Shown piece after piece: positions 1 to 6,789 of a DNA stretch of 15,642 nucleotides. The translations under genes were made by a program, and so were the position numbers. Position 1 is the first letter of the stretch. The number at the start of each line of letters is the position of its first letter. Origin of the DNA: Lachnospiraceae bacterium UBA4380 (GTDB lineage: Bacteria; Bacillota; Clostridia; Lachnospirales; Lachnospiraceae); assembly GCA_002390025.1 (NCBI GenBank), contig DGRU01000197.1, forward strand, positions 1,878 to 17,519. Reading direction: 5' to 3'. A model generated the notes under the pieces. The model was not told where the DNA came from and ran no database searches. It was given only the letters and a program-made list of their open reading frames with translations.

Positions 1-229
1 TCTATAAATACATGAAAAAAAATATATATCCGGAAATCTGTAAATGCCCGAAAATGTATAAATGCCCGGACTCCCCAAAAGCTGCGGATCCGGGAAGCTC
101 TCCTCATTGACTGCAGAATTACTCCTGAATTACCAAATTGACAGTATAGCATCGAATCCGGTGCTTCGCAACCATAGGATTCACAGTTAGAGTTCACAAT
201 CCTTTCATGATTAGATGCCTGAGCGGTAC
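1..229. other. Left-edge non-coding stretch, no gene recognised
   Basis: I see no recognisable gene here. A 32-codon plus-strand frame (12-110) starts ATG AAA AAA and contains a Cys-x-Cys-Pro stretch and a second Cys-Pro, but its upstream context is cut off and it has no family resemblance. The minus strand is open from an ATG at 116 to the left edge but reads as low-complexity Phe/Arg-rich sequence. A near-direct repeat (taaatgcccg, about 41-50 and 59-68) and an imperfect CCCGGA/TCCGGG inverted repeat are visible. A possible leftward promoter lies at 143-171. Confidence 0.4.
143..171 (-). promoter_or_regulatory. Possible leftward sigma-A promoter
   Basis: Read on the minus strand: TTGCGA, a 17-bp spacer, then TATACT preceded by TGC (extended -10). 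It would drive transcription off the left edge, divergent from lon. The -35 is only 4 of 6 and no downstream gene is visible, so this is tentative. Confidence 0.3.
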
Positions 230-258
230 TTGACATTGTATTTTGACAGTGCTATTAT
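230..258 (+). promoter_or_regulatory. Sigma-A promoter of lon
   Basis: TTGACA at 230-235, a 17-bp spacer and TATTAT at 253-258 form a near-perfect vegetative promoter. Transcription should start near 265, giving a leader of about 415 nt before lon. A second TTGACA at 243-248 has no matching -10. The CIRCE operator begins about 10 nt downstream of the predicted start, the usual geometry for HrcA repression. Confidence 0.8.
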
Positions 259-274
259 CACCAAAATGCATCTG

Positions 275-301
275 TTAGCACTCGTTGCCGGTGAGTGCTA
301 C
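275..301 (+). promoter_or_regulatory. CIRCE element (HrcA operator)
   Basis: TTAGCACTC (275-283), a 9-nt spacer, then GAGTGCTAC (293-301). The CIRCE consensus is TTAGCACTC-N9-GAGTGCTAA, so only the last base differs. HrcA binds this inverted repeat and blocks transcription until heat shock titrates GroEL away. Its place just after the lon promoter implies HrcA control of lon. Confidence 0.92.
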
Positions 302-326
302 CATATCAAAATAATTACAACTCGCA

Positions 327-359
327 TGAACCGTCTTTGAGTCAGTGCTGGGCGGTTCA
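327..359 (+). other. Hairpin in the lon leader
   Basis: TGAACCG (327-333) pairs with CGGTTCA (353-359), extended inward by two more pairs including a G-U. No U-tract follows, so it is not a terminator. It would form in the lon mRNA leader. Confidence 0.45.
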
Positions 360-390
360 CTGTAAGTCACCGCACATCCAGACAGATTTC

Positions 391-430
391 AAACGTTTCA
401 GGAAGTTTCAATTAGTTTAATCAAGTTTCA
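391..430 (+). repeat. Four 10-bp phased direct repeats
   Basis: Four consecutive 10-mers each end in GTTTCA or GTTTAA: aaacGTTTCA, ggaaGTTTCA, attaGTTTAA, tcaaGTTTCA. The exact 10-bp period puts the motif on one helix face, as in arrays bound by multimeric regulators. It lies between CIRCE and the lon start. No known regulator is assigned. Confidence 0.7.
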
Positions 431-636
431 ACAAACAGCACGAGAATTTCCCTTCCTCTGCAGGCGGCGGAATGAATCGGACAAACTTAGAAGCGGCAGC
501 GGCGGGCGGAGCAGAAAGCAGTACCCCCCGCTGACAAAAGGAGTAATCCGCGGCCTCATAAAAAAAGACGCGGCGTCCCGCATGACGTTAAAAGGTCCTG
601 TTCCCTTAAAGTTACTGCAGATGGATTGAAATAAGT

Positions 637-667
637 CATAAGTTTTTATGAACATAAGTTTTATGAA
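637..667 (+). repeat. Tandem palindromic repeat before the lon RBS
   Basis: Two adjacent units, CATAAGTTTTTATGAA (637-652) and CATAAGTTTTATGAA (653-667), differ by one T. Each is an inverted repeat (CATAA/TTATG). The second unit runs into the ribosome binding site AAAAGGAG (666-673), so folding could affect translation of lon. Confidence 0.65.
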
Positions 668-681
668 AAGGAGAATAAGAT

Positions 682-2958
682 ATGACAGTTGTTCCCGTTT
701 ACAACGCAGTCGTCGTACCGGATTCCAATATATTTTTCGCAATCGACGCATACAAAAAAATGACCGGCCGCGCTCCTTTTGAAGGCGAAAAGGTCATTCT
801 GATGATGCTCCGGGCTGATGACAGCCGTGAAGATCTTGAAAAAGACAGCTTCTATCCCATCGGTGTATCGGGCGTCATCACGGAAGTCAACGCCGGCGGC
901 TATCTGGTCATCCGCACCCACGGGCGCGTGCATTTCGACGAGATCACCGTTTACAGCGATCACACCATCGAACTGTCCGTTTCCCGCAGGCCTGATGTAG
1001 AGGATCTGGATCCGGCCTATGAGGCGGAGCGCCTTGAAAAGCTCAAGAACGTCGTTGTCGAGTACACCTCACAGTTCCAGTGGGGCGCGCTTACACGCGC
1101 CTACGCAGAGCAGTGGACAGGGATCGGCGAGATCGCATCCATCATGTCCCCCTGGCTCAACATCACAAACGAAGAGCGCTACGCCCTCCTGGAAGAGGAC
1201 TCCAAAAAGGCCCGCAGCGAGGCAATGGAGAAGATCCTCTACGAGAATCTGGAAATGTTCCACGTCAATAACGAGGCACGCAATGCCCAGGAGGAGGGCT
1301 ACCAGAAGCTCTACCGCGAGCAGGCCATCAAGAAGCAGATCGAATATCTGCAGAAGGAACTGGACGAGATGCATCCCGAAAACATCACGGATGTGCGCCG
1401 TTTCCAGGTCAAAATTGAAGAATCCGGCATGAACGAGACCGCCCGCAAGGAGGCTGACAAGGTACTCAACCGCTACAAGCAGGAGGGACAGAACAGCCCC
1501 GAGTCCGGCATGCTCTACGACTATCTCGATTTCATCACAGGCCTCTCCTGGAAAAACGAAGATGCCCAGGAGATCGATCTCGACGAGGCGGAAGCCGTCC
1601 TTGAGGAGGATCATTTCGGCCTGAAAAAAGTCAAGGAGAGGATCATCCAGCAAATTGCTGTCATGAATCTCAAAAAACAGCAGTCCGGTTCCATTCTTTG
1701 CTTTGTCGGCGCTCCCGGTACCGGCAAGACCAGTATCGGTCAGAGCATCGCAAAGGCTCTGCACCGCAAATATGCCCGTGTCAGTCTGGGCGGCGTACGG
1801 GATGAAGCGGATATCCGCGGACACCGCCGCACCTACATCGGCGCCATGCCCGGCAGGATCATGGACGGCATCCAGAAGAGCGGTGTCTCCAATCCGGTCA
1901 TGGTCCTCGATGAGATCGACAAGCTCTCCGTCTCCTACAACGGAGATCCTGCCAGCGCCCTGCTGGAGGTCCTGGACCCCGAGCAGAACAGCACCTTCAC
2001 TGACCACTACATGAACGCCCCTTACGACCTGTCCAACGTGCTCTTCATCTGCACGGCCAACACGCTGGAGACCATCCCCGAGCCCCTGCTCAACCGTATG
2101 GAAGTCATCCAGTTCCAGGGCTACACAGCGACAGACAAGCTCCAGATCGCCAGAAGGCATCTTCTGCCCAAGGCCATGCAGACCGTCGGAATCAATGCGG
2201 ACCAGATCGAGATCTCAGACGATATCATCAACGTCATCATCTCCGACTACACCCAGGAGGGCGGCGTCCGAGGCCTGCGCAAGCGCCTCGAGACCCTGTG
2301 CCGTGCTGCAGCCGTCAGGATCGTGCGCGGCAATGGAGAAAAGGTTTCTGTCACTGCAGAAAACCTGCGCGACCTTCTGGATATGCATCCCGTCTATCAC
2401 AAGAAGGTCAAGGAGAGCGCCCATCCCGGCATCGTCACAGGTCTTGCCTGGACAGCAGCCGGCGGCGAGATCCTCTACATTGAGACCCTGCTGACCAAGG
2501 GCAAGGGCGAAGTTCTGATCACGGGACAGCTGGGCGATGTCATGAAGGAATCCGCCCGCATCGCCGTGACCCTTGTCAAGTCCCTCTTCCCCGAGCAGAC
2601 GTCTGTTCTGGAGGAAAATGACCTGCACATCCATGTTCCGGACGGTGCCACTCCCAAGGACGGTCCCTCCGCCGGCATTACGCTGACGACGGCCCTCTCC
2701 TCCCTTGTAACCGGCATTCCTGTCCCTCCCAACATCGGCATGACCGGTGAAGTCTCCCTTCAGGGCGGCGTCAATCCCATCGGCGGACTGCCGGAGAAGC
2801 TCCTGGCCGCACAGCGCGCGGGCGTGAAGAAGGTCTTCATCCCCGCCGACAACGTGGATGATCTGCGGGATGTTCCCGAGGAAGTCAGGCACAATCTTGA
2901 GATCGTCCCCGTCGAGGAGGCATCACAGGTACTCAAAGCCCTGGGCATCATTCAATAA
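682..2958 (+). CDS. lon: ATP-dependent Lon protease (endopeptidase La)
   Basis: Lon is a cytosolic hexameric AAA+ protease that unfolds and degrades misfolded and regulatory proteins. The 758 residues hold an N-terminal substrate-binding domain (about 1-190), a coiled-coil-rich middle (about 190-310) and an AAA+ module with Walker A GAPGTGKT at 343-350 and Walker B VMVLDEID at 406-413. The C-terminal protease domain carries catalytic Ser663 in PKDGPSAG and Lys706 in GGLPEK, the 43-residue spacing of the Ser/Lys dyad. Length is slightly under that of E. coli Lon (784). AAAAGGAG lies 8 nt before the ATG, so the start is firm. It is transcribed alone from a CIRCE-controlled promoter and ends at a bidirectional terminator. 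Confidence 0.98.
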   Translation: MTVVPVYNAVVVPDSNIFFAIDAYKKMTGRAPFEGEKVILMMLRADDSREDLEKDSFYPIGVSGVITEVNAGGYLVIRTHGRVHFDEITVYSDHTIELSVSRRPDVEDLDPAYEAERLEKLKNVVVEYTSQFQWGALTRAYAEQWTGIGEIASIMSPWLNITNEERYALLEEDSKKARSEAMEKILYENLEMFHVNNEARNAQEEGYQKLYREQAIKKQIEYLQKELDEMHPENITDVRRFQVKIEESGMNETARKEADKVLNRYKQEGQNSPESGMLYDYLDFITGLSWKNEDAQEIDLDEAEAVLEEDHFGLKKVKERIIQQIAVMNLKKQQSGSILCFVGAPGTGKTSIGQSIAKALHRKYARVSLGGVRDEADIRGHRRTYIGAMPGRIMDGIQKSGVSNPVMVLDEIDKLSVSYNGDPASALLEVLDPEQNSTFTDHYMNAPYDLSNVLFICTANTLETIPEPLLNRMEVIQFQGYTATDKLQIARRHLLPKAMQTVGINADQIEISDDIINVIISDYTQEGGVRGLRKRLETLCRAAAVRIVRGNGEKVSVTAENLRDLLDMHPVYHKKVKESAHPGIVTGLAWTAAGGEILYIETLLTKGKGEVLITGQLGDVMKESARIAVTLVKSLFPEQTSVLEENDLHIHVPDGATPKDGPSAGITLTTALSSLVTGIPVPPNIGMTGEVSLQGGVNPIGGLPEKLLAAQRAGVKKVFIPADNVDDLRDVPEEVRHNLEIVPVEEASQVLKALGIIQ

Positions 2959-2959
2959 A

Positions 2960-3044
2960 GCCTTAAATAATAAGACATTAAACAATAAATCATCAAACAA
3001 TAAATCACTAAAAGAGAAAGCATTAACAAGAAAGCATTAAAAAA
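2960..3044 (+). repeat. AT-rich short tandem repeats after lon
   Basis: Between the lon stop and the terminator lies A-rich DNA built from degenerate units of about 14 nt, such as two copies of AAACAATAAATCA and two of GAAAGCATTAA. In one frame it reads as a Lys/Asn-rich string, but this frame is not lon's and has no start of its own. It looks like slippage-derived filler. Confidence 0.55.
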
Positions 3045-3091
3045 GCCCGCGGAACAGCCTCTCATTTCAGAGGTTCCCGCGGGATTGTTTT
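3039..3091. terminator. Bidirectional terminator between lon and the GNAT gene
   Basis: CCCGCGGAAC (3046-3055) pairs with GTTCCCGCGGG (3073-3083) with one bulge, and CCTCT/AGAGG pairs inside. TTGTTTT follows on the plus strand, and six A's at 3039-3044 give a U-tract for minus-strand transcripts. It can end both convergent genes. Confidence 0.88.
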
Positions 3092-3123
3092 AACTAAGAG
3101 GCACAGACCGGCTGAAGAAAGGA

Positions 3124-3705
3124 TCAGCACTGAGAGCCCCAGAATGCATCCTCGAACATCCTCTTGTTCTCATTGGGATCGTCGGAAATATCAAACATGT
3201 GCTCATAGTGGTACTCTTCATCAAAGGTCAGGCGCATCTGGTACCAGACCTCTCCGCCGTGAGTAGATTGGGAGATCCCCTCGTTCTCAAAGCCGAACTT
3301 CGCATAGTAATGGATTTTGGGCTCTTTGCAGGTCAGAACGATCCCCTTTTTGCCCATCGCTTTGGTCTCACGGATCATGCGCTGCATGACGATGGAAGCA
3401 TATCCTTTGTTCTGCTCTTCGGGGGCTGTGCAGACAGTGAAGATCATCCGCCAGTCGCCGTCCGGATCATGGAAGGAAGGATTTTCAAACATTTCATCTG
3501 TCAGATCCGACTCTTTTGTGAGAGGTCCGGCCACGAAAGAGATCAGATTCCTGAAATCATCAAAGCCCAGCCAGAAACTGTCCGGATAGGTTTCCAGCCT
3601 GCCCCTGAGCCTCTCCCGGTCCGCAGCTTCCGACGCGGAGAAACAAACGGCCTCCAGTTCCGTGATCCGATCCAGATCATCCATGCCTGCTTTTCTAATA
3701 TACAT
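3124..3705 (-). CDS. GNAT-family N-acetyltransferase
   Basis: A 193-residue cytosolic acetyltransferase predicted to move an acetyl group from acetyl-CoA to an amine; the substrate is unknown. The acetyl-CoA-binding motif A is visible as APEEQNKGYASIVM, with Q98-x-x-G-x-A103 contacting the pyrophosphate. The later LTCKEP (124-129) and YYAKFGFENEG (133-143) match motif B, with the Tyr that often acts as general acid. The LTC...HYYAKFGF...HGG pattern resembles arylalkylamine N-acetyltransferase-like bacterial members, but this is not proof of substrate. GAGGAG lies about 9 nt before the ATG. Upstream is a hairpin ending the PIN-like gene and a 14-bp perfect palindrome that may be an operator. 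Confidence 0.88.
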   Translation of the reverse strand: MYIRKAGMDDLDRITELEAVCFSASEAADRERLRGRLETYPDSFWLGFDDFRNLISFVAGPLTKESDLTDEMFENPSFHDPDGDWRMIFTVCTAPEEQNKGYASIVMQRMIRETKAMGKKGIVLTCKEPKIHYYAKFGFENEGISQSTHGGEVWYQMRLTFDEEYHYEHMFDISDDPNENKRMFEDAFWGSQC

Positions 3706-3724
3706 TGCGATTGTCTCCTCATTT

Positions 3725-3738
3725 TATACTCGAGTATA
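3725..3738. promoter_or_regulatory. 14-bp perfect palindrome, possible operator
   Basis: TATACTCGAGTATA is a perfect palindrome 20 bp upstream of the GNAT start. It includes the candidate -10 sequences TATACT and TATAAA on the minus strand, so a bound dimer would block polymerase. No good -35 is visible, so the promoter itself is uncertain. Confidence 0.45.
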
Positions 3739-3745
3739 TACAGTA

Positions 3746-3779
3746 AGAGCCGGCCGCTGCCAGGGCAGCATCCGGCTCT
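3746..3779 (-). terminator. Strong hairpin after the PIN-like gene
   Basis: AGAGCCGG (3746-3753) pairs with CCGGCTCT (3772-3779), and inner GCTGCC (3756-3761) with GGCAGC (3764-3769). It lies 30 nt past the stop of the PIN-like gene. The downstream minus-strand sequence lacks a run of T's, so it may terminate poorly or protect the 3' end, allowing some read-through into the GNAT gene. Confidence 0.55.
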
Positions 3780-3808
3780 GCATATCCGTCGTTCCGACCG
3801 ACTTTCCT

Positions 3809-5704
3809 TTACATTTGATACATTGTCTTTGCAAAGGGCTTGAGCAGGAAGTAGAACCTGCGGCCCTTTTCTTTGCCATAGTGCTTTTGAAGCGCATAGC
3901 GCAGAGAATTCAGATTGTTGAGTTTTTCTCTCACATTCAGAAGATATTCAGATATGTCCGAAGGGTACTCACCCGCGTAACCGCTGCGGTAGAAAATGAT
4001 CTCGCAGTAATACGCGAATTTCTGTTTGAGGTCAGGCTTTAAAACAGGGAGTGAACGGGTATTGCTCTTGATGGACAGATAAATGTCCTTTCCCTGCTCC
4101 CCGTAGAAGGTTGCAAGCTGGTTGTGGAGCTCCGCCAGGTTTTCTGCGCCGATGCAGGCCACGATCTTGGCGATCTCCTCATCTCCCGGAGCGGGCAGTG
4201 CATCGGAAGCACTCTCTCCTGCTTCATCCGGAACATTCTTACCTGTATCGTTTTTTCTGCCCTTGCTGTCAGAAGCAGCGGAAGCTTTCGATGTGTCCGA
4301 AGCTTTCTCAGTCCCGGCGTCCTCGGCTGCGTCCGCCGAATCATCGGACTCCGCGGCCTGTTCCTGCTTTCTGGAAGCGGACTTGGACTTGCGCGATCTG
4401 GACCTGCGGGATTTGGAGCGGTGGGATGTCTCGGCAGCCGGCTCCTCCTCTGCGGCAGGATCCTCTTCTGCCGTTTCCTTTGCGGCAGCATCCGTCTGTA
4501 CCGCTTCATTTGCAACATTTTCTGCCTGTGCTGTTTCATTCACAGCAGCATCTGCCTGTGCTGCTTCCTTTACGGCAGCATCCGCATTTGCGTCTTCACC
4601 CACGGCAGCTTCCGTTTCCGGGAGACCGCCGTCATAGGCAGCTTCCGGACCCGCTGCAGCATCTGCGGTTGAGATTTCTGCAGTATCTGCGGTATTTCCG
4701 GATTCATTGTCCCGGTCTGCGGGAAGGTCAGGACCCTGTTCCGCATCCTCTTTAAGTGCATACGGCAGATCCTCTTCCGCAGCAGCTTCTTCGGAGGCTC
4801 CTTCTTCAGAAGCTCTTTCTTCAGAGGCCTCCTGCGTCTTGAGATCCGCATCGGGCTCCTGCCGGACGGCATCCGCATCGATCTGCTCTTCTTCCCGGTC
4901 ATCTTCGGAGAATGCTGCAGCTTCGTCCGTCTCATCGGTAAACAGAGAGTCGTCTTCCGATTCGGTCTCATACAGGGGTTCGTCCGTCAGCTCATCCTGC
5001 TCCGCATCGTACCCGATATCATCTGCATCATTGTCGTCCGGGTCATATGCAAACAGATCTGCATCCTCTCCGTCAATGTCTGCGTTCTCCAGTTCCTCCG
5101 GATCTTCAGAATCCATCTCCGGAATCATGTCCTCCGGATCAGGCTGCGCCGCGCGCTCCGCGTCCCTGAGATTAGGGCGTGAAGGTCTCGCATCCTGGTC
5201 CTGCACTGCTTCCGGGGACAGCCTTTCCGCTGCTGCATCCTGTGCTGCGTCCCGGTCCTGCAATGTGAAGCTGTGGTCAGCCGTGCCTGCTGAGCGGGTC
5301 TCCTGGCTCCCCGAAGACAAGTCTTCCCGAAGACGTCTCTCGAGGTTCCTGCACTCCTTGCCTGTTATACGTTTGACCGATTTTTTCCTGCGTCTCCAGT
5401 ATTTGACCGCTGCATCGAAGCCGGTATCGTTTGTCACGATGATAAATATGCCGTCCTCGTCTTTGCTGATGCGGTATCCCAGCTCGGAAACCAGCTGGAA
5501 ATCCAGCGCGTTAGTACCCTCGTAGCATTTGATAAATGTCACTGTCCGGTCGGATTCCTTGAGTCTGATCAGACTGTCATAACTCATATGCGGACTGTTT
5601 CTTGTATAAAAAACAATCAGCTCTGTATCCTGTCCGGGCAATTCGAGGAGAGGGATCCAGAAATCCCCTACATTTTCGCTGTCGATTAAATATTGTACTG
5701 TCAT
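3809..5704 (-). CDS. PIN/NYN-like domain protein with long acidic repetitive linker
   Basis: The N-terminal ~115 residues look like a PIN/NYN-type nuclease fold: hydrophobic strand plus D8-S-E10-N in YLIDSENVG, D68 in NALDFQLVSELG, and D93 and D97 in VTNDTGFD, the spaced acidic residues that bind metal in such RNases. A Lys/Arg-rich stretch follows (about 103-128). Residues ~134-425 are acidic, Ala/Glu/Asp-rich and predicted disordered, including five 10-residue repeats like ADAAVKEAAQ (coded at 4470-4619). A basic Arg/Ser/Lys patch (about 427-444) may bind nucleic acid. A folded C-terminal domain (about 505-631) ends near GRRFYFLLKPFAKTMYQM. I start at the ATG at 5704 (631 residues): AGGGA is well spaced to it, whereas an upstream TTG at 5710 abuts it. 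Substrate and role unknown. Confidence 0.75.
   Translation of the reverse strand: MTVQYLIDSENVGDFWIPLLELPGQDTELIVFYTRNSPHMSYDSLIRLKESDRTVTFIKCYEGTNALDFQLVSELGYRISKDEDGIFIIVTNDTGFDAAVKYWRRRKKSVKRITGKECRNLERRLREDLSSGSQETRSAGTADHSFTLQDRDAAQDAAAERLSPEAVQDQDARPSRPNLRDAERAAQPDPEDMIPEMDSEDPEELENADIDGEDADLFAYDPDDNDADDIGYDAEQDELTDEPLYETESEDDSLFTDETDEAAAFSEDDREEEQIDADAVRQEPDADLKTQEASEERASEEGASEEAAAEEDLPYALKEDAEQGPDLPADRDNESGNTADTAEISTADAAAGPEAAYDGGLPETEAAVGEDANADAAVKEAAQADAAVNETAQAENVANEAVQTDAAAKETAEEDPAAEEEPAAETSHRSKSRRSRSRKSKSASRKQEQAAESDDSADAAEDAGTEKASDTSKASAASDSKGRKNDTGKNVPDEAGESASDALPAPGDEEIAKIVACIGAENLAELHNQLATFYGEQGKDIYLSIKSNTRSLPVLKPDLKQKFAYYCEIIFYRSGYAGEYPSDISEYLLNVREKLNNLNSLRYALQKHYGKEKGRRFYFLLKPFAKTMYQM
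4470..4619 (-). repeat. Five in-frame 30-bp repeats (decapeptide)
   Basis: Five degenerate 30-bp units (4470-4499, 4500-4529, 4530-4559, 4560-4589, 4590-4619) encode decapeptides such as ADAAVNETAQ and TDAAAKETAE. The exact 30-bp period keeps the frame, so copy number could change without breaking the protein. Confidence 0.75.
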
Positions 5705-5736
5705 ACACAATCCCTGATCGGTCGGAACTGACAGAA

Positions 5737-5766
5737 ATTATAGCATGACAGGCCTGTACTGTACAA
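5737..5766 (-). promoter_or_regulatory. Sigma-A promoter of the PIN-like gene
   Basis: On the minus strand: TTGTAC (5766-5761), an 18-bp spacer, then TATAAT (5742-5737) preceded by TGC, an extended -10. The spacer contains the perfect palindrome ACAGGCCTGT (5748-5757). Transcription should start near 5730, giving a leader of about 25 nt. Confidence 0.75.
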
Positions 5767-5805
5767 GAATTTCTTTTCCATACAGCCTGTACTGACAGCC
5801 TGCAG

Positions 5806-5865
5806 CGATACTGTCTGTACCGATACTGTCTGTACTGATACTGTCTGTACCGATACTGTCTGTAC
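5806..5865. repeat. 15-bp tandem repeat, four copies
   Basis: Four head-to-tail copies of CGATACTGTCTGTAC (one starts with T) at 5806-5820, 5821-5835, 5836-5850 and 5851-5865. Degenerate relatives (CTGTACTGACAG) continue towards the PIN-like promoter. The array lies 15 bp past the mscS stop, so it is not coding. Confidence 0.92.
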
Positions 5866-5880
5866 AGCTGAAGCGGGTGG

Positions 5881-6774
5881 TCACTCCTTTTCCATATGCA
5901 CATGGACCTGGGGGAAGGGAATGCTGATTCCGGCTTCATCGAAGCGAAGCTTGATCTCTTCCGTAATCTGCCACTTGGCCGCCAGGAAATCAGGGGAATT
6001 GACATAGCAGAACATTCCAATGTCGACAGAGCTGTCTCCCAGACCGTCTACAAAGACCGTAATGTCCTGATCCTGCAGGACATACTGGCAGTCCCTCGCA
6101 GTCTCTTCCATGATCTTCTTGGCCAGGCGGATGTCCGAGTCGTAACTGATCCCGACCACTGTATCGAAGCGCCTGACAGGATTCTGTGAGCAGTTGGTGA
6201 CCGCGCAGTTCGAGATCTGGCTGTTGGGCAGGGTCAGGATACGGTTGTCCTTTGTTGTGATCGTGGTATAGAACAGGCCGATCATGGTGACTGTTCCCTC
6301 TCCGTGAGGGCTGATAATGTAGTGCCCGACACGAAAGGGCTTGGTAAAAAGGATCAGAATGCCGCCCGCCACATTGGACAGGCTGCCCTGCAATGACATG
6401 CCGACCGCCAGCATGGCAGTACCGAGTACCGTGATGATCGAGGCCGTGTTGACGCCCAGCTGGCCCAGGATCATGAAAAACAGGAAGACGTAAAGAAGGA
6501 TCTCCAGGGCGGATCCCAGGAACTTTATGACTCCCACATCCGCCTGCGTTTTTTCCAGGGTCCTGTTCAACATCTTATGAAGGAATTTGATCAGTTTCCT
6601 GCCCACAAAATAAATGATAAGGCAGACGATGATATCAAAGGCCAGAGAACGGATGCCGGGAAGCATGCTCTCAAAAAAGTTCTTTACATTGGACAAGGTC
6701 AGATCGGAAGGATCGATCTGTTCGATATCTTCGATCTGTATGGATTCTGCGGCGGTACTTAAGATATTGGCCAA
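5881..6774 (-). CDS. mscS: MscS-family small-conductance mechanosensitive channel
   Basis: An inner-membrane channel that opens under membrane tension to release solutes on hypo-osmotic shock. The 297 residues show three membrane segments (about 42-58, 83-103 and the pore-lining 110-140). The family signature runs SLQGSLSNVAGGILILF then TKPFRVGHYI (about 127-153), followed by the beta domain (GTVTMIGLFYTTITTKDN) and the alpha/beta C-terminal vestibule, ending near PFPQVHVHMEKE. The start is TTG: AAGGGAGG lies 9 nt upstream, while the first ATG (codon 37) would remove the N-terminal segment. It begins 15 nt after the thrH stop, so the two are very likely co-transcribed. Confidence 0.95.
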   Translation of the reverse strand: MANILSTAAESIQIEDIEQIDPSDLTLSNVKNFFESMLPGIRSLAFDIIVCLIIYFVGRKLIKFLHKMLNRTLEKTQADVGVIKFLGSALEILLYVFLFFMILGQLGVNTASIITVLGTAMLAVGMSLQGSLSNVAGGILILFTKPFRVGHYIISPHGEGTVTMIGLFYTTITTKDNRILTLPNSQISNCAVTNCSQNPVRRFDTVVGISYDSDIRLAKKIMEETARDCQYVLQDQDITVFVDGLGDSSVDIGMFCYVNSPDFLAAKWQITEEIKLRFDEAGISIPFPQVHVHMEKE

Positions 6775-6789
6775 GCTGCCTGCCCTCCC

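Noticed and set aside
537..544. A second AAAAGGAG in the lon leader as the site of a leader peptide
   Set aside because: No start codon lies at a usable distance downstream.
1069..2160. 363-codon minus-strand open frame inside lon
   Set aside because: It is antisense to a fully conserved lon sequence, shows no family motif, and is an effect of the high-GC codon pattern.
4707..5525. 272-codon plus-strand Ser-rich open frame
   Set aside because: It mirrors the Asp/Glu/Ala-rich linker of the PIN-like protein; low-complexity GC-rich codons give open frames on the other strand.
5806..5865. CRISPR-like array
   Set aside because: The 15-bp units are directly adjacent with no unique spacers and there are no cas genes.
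5577..6020. Open frame reading Tyr-Arg-Gln repeats
   Set aside because: It is produced by the 15-bp tandem repeat crossing the ends of two real genes in another frame; no ribosome site.
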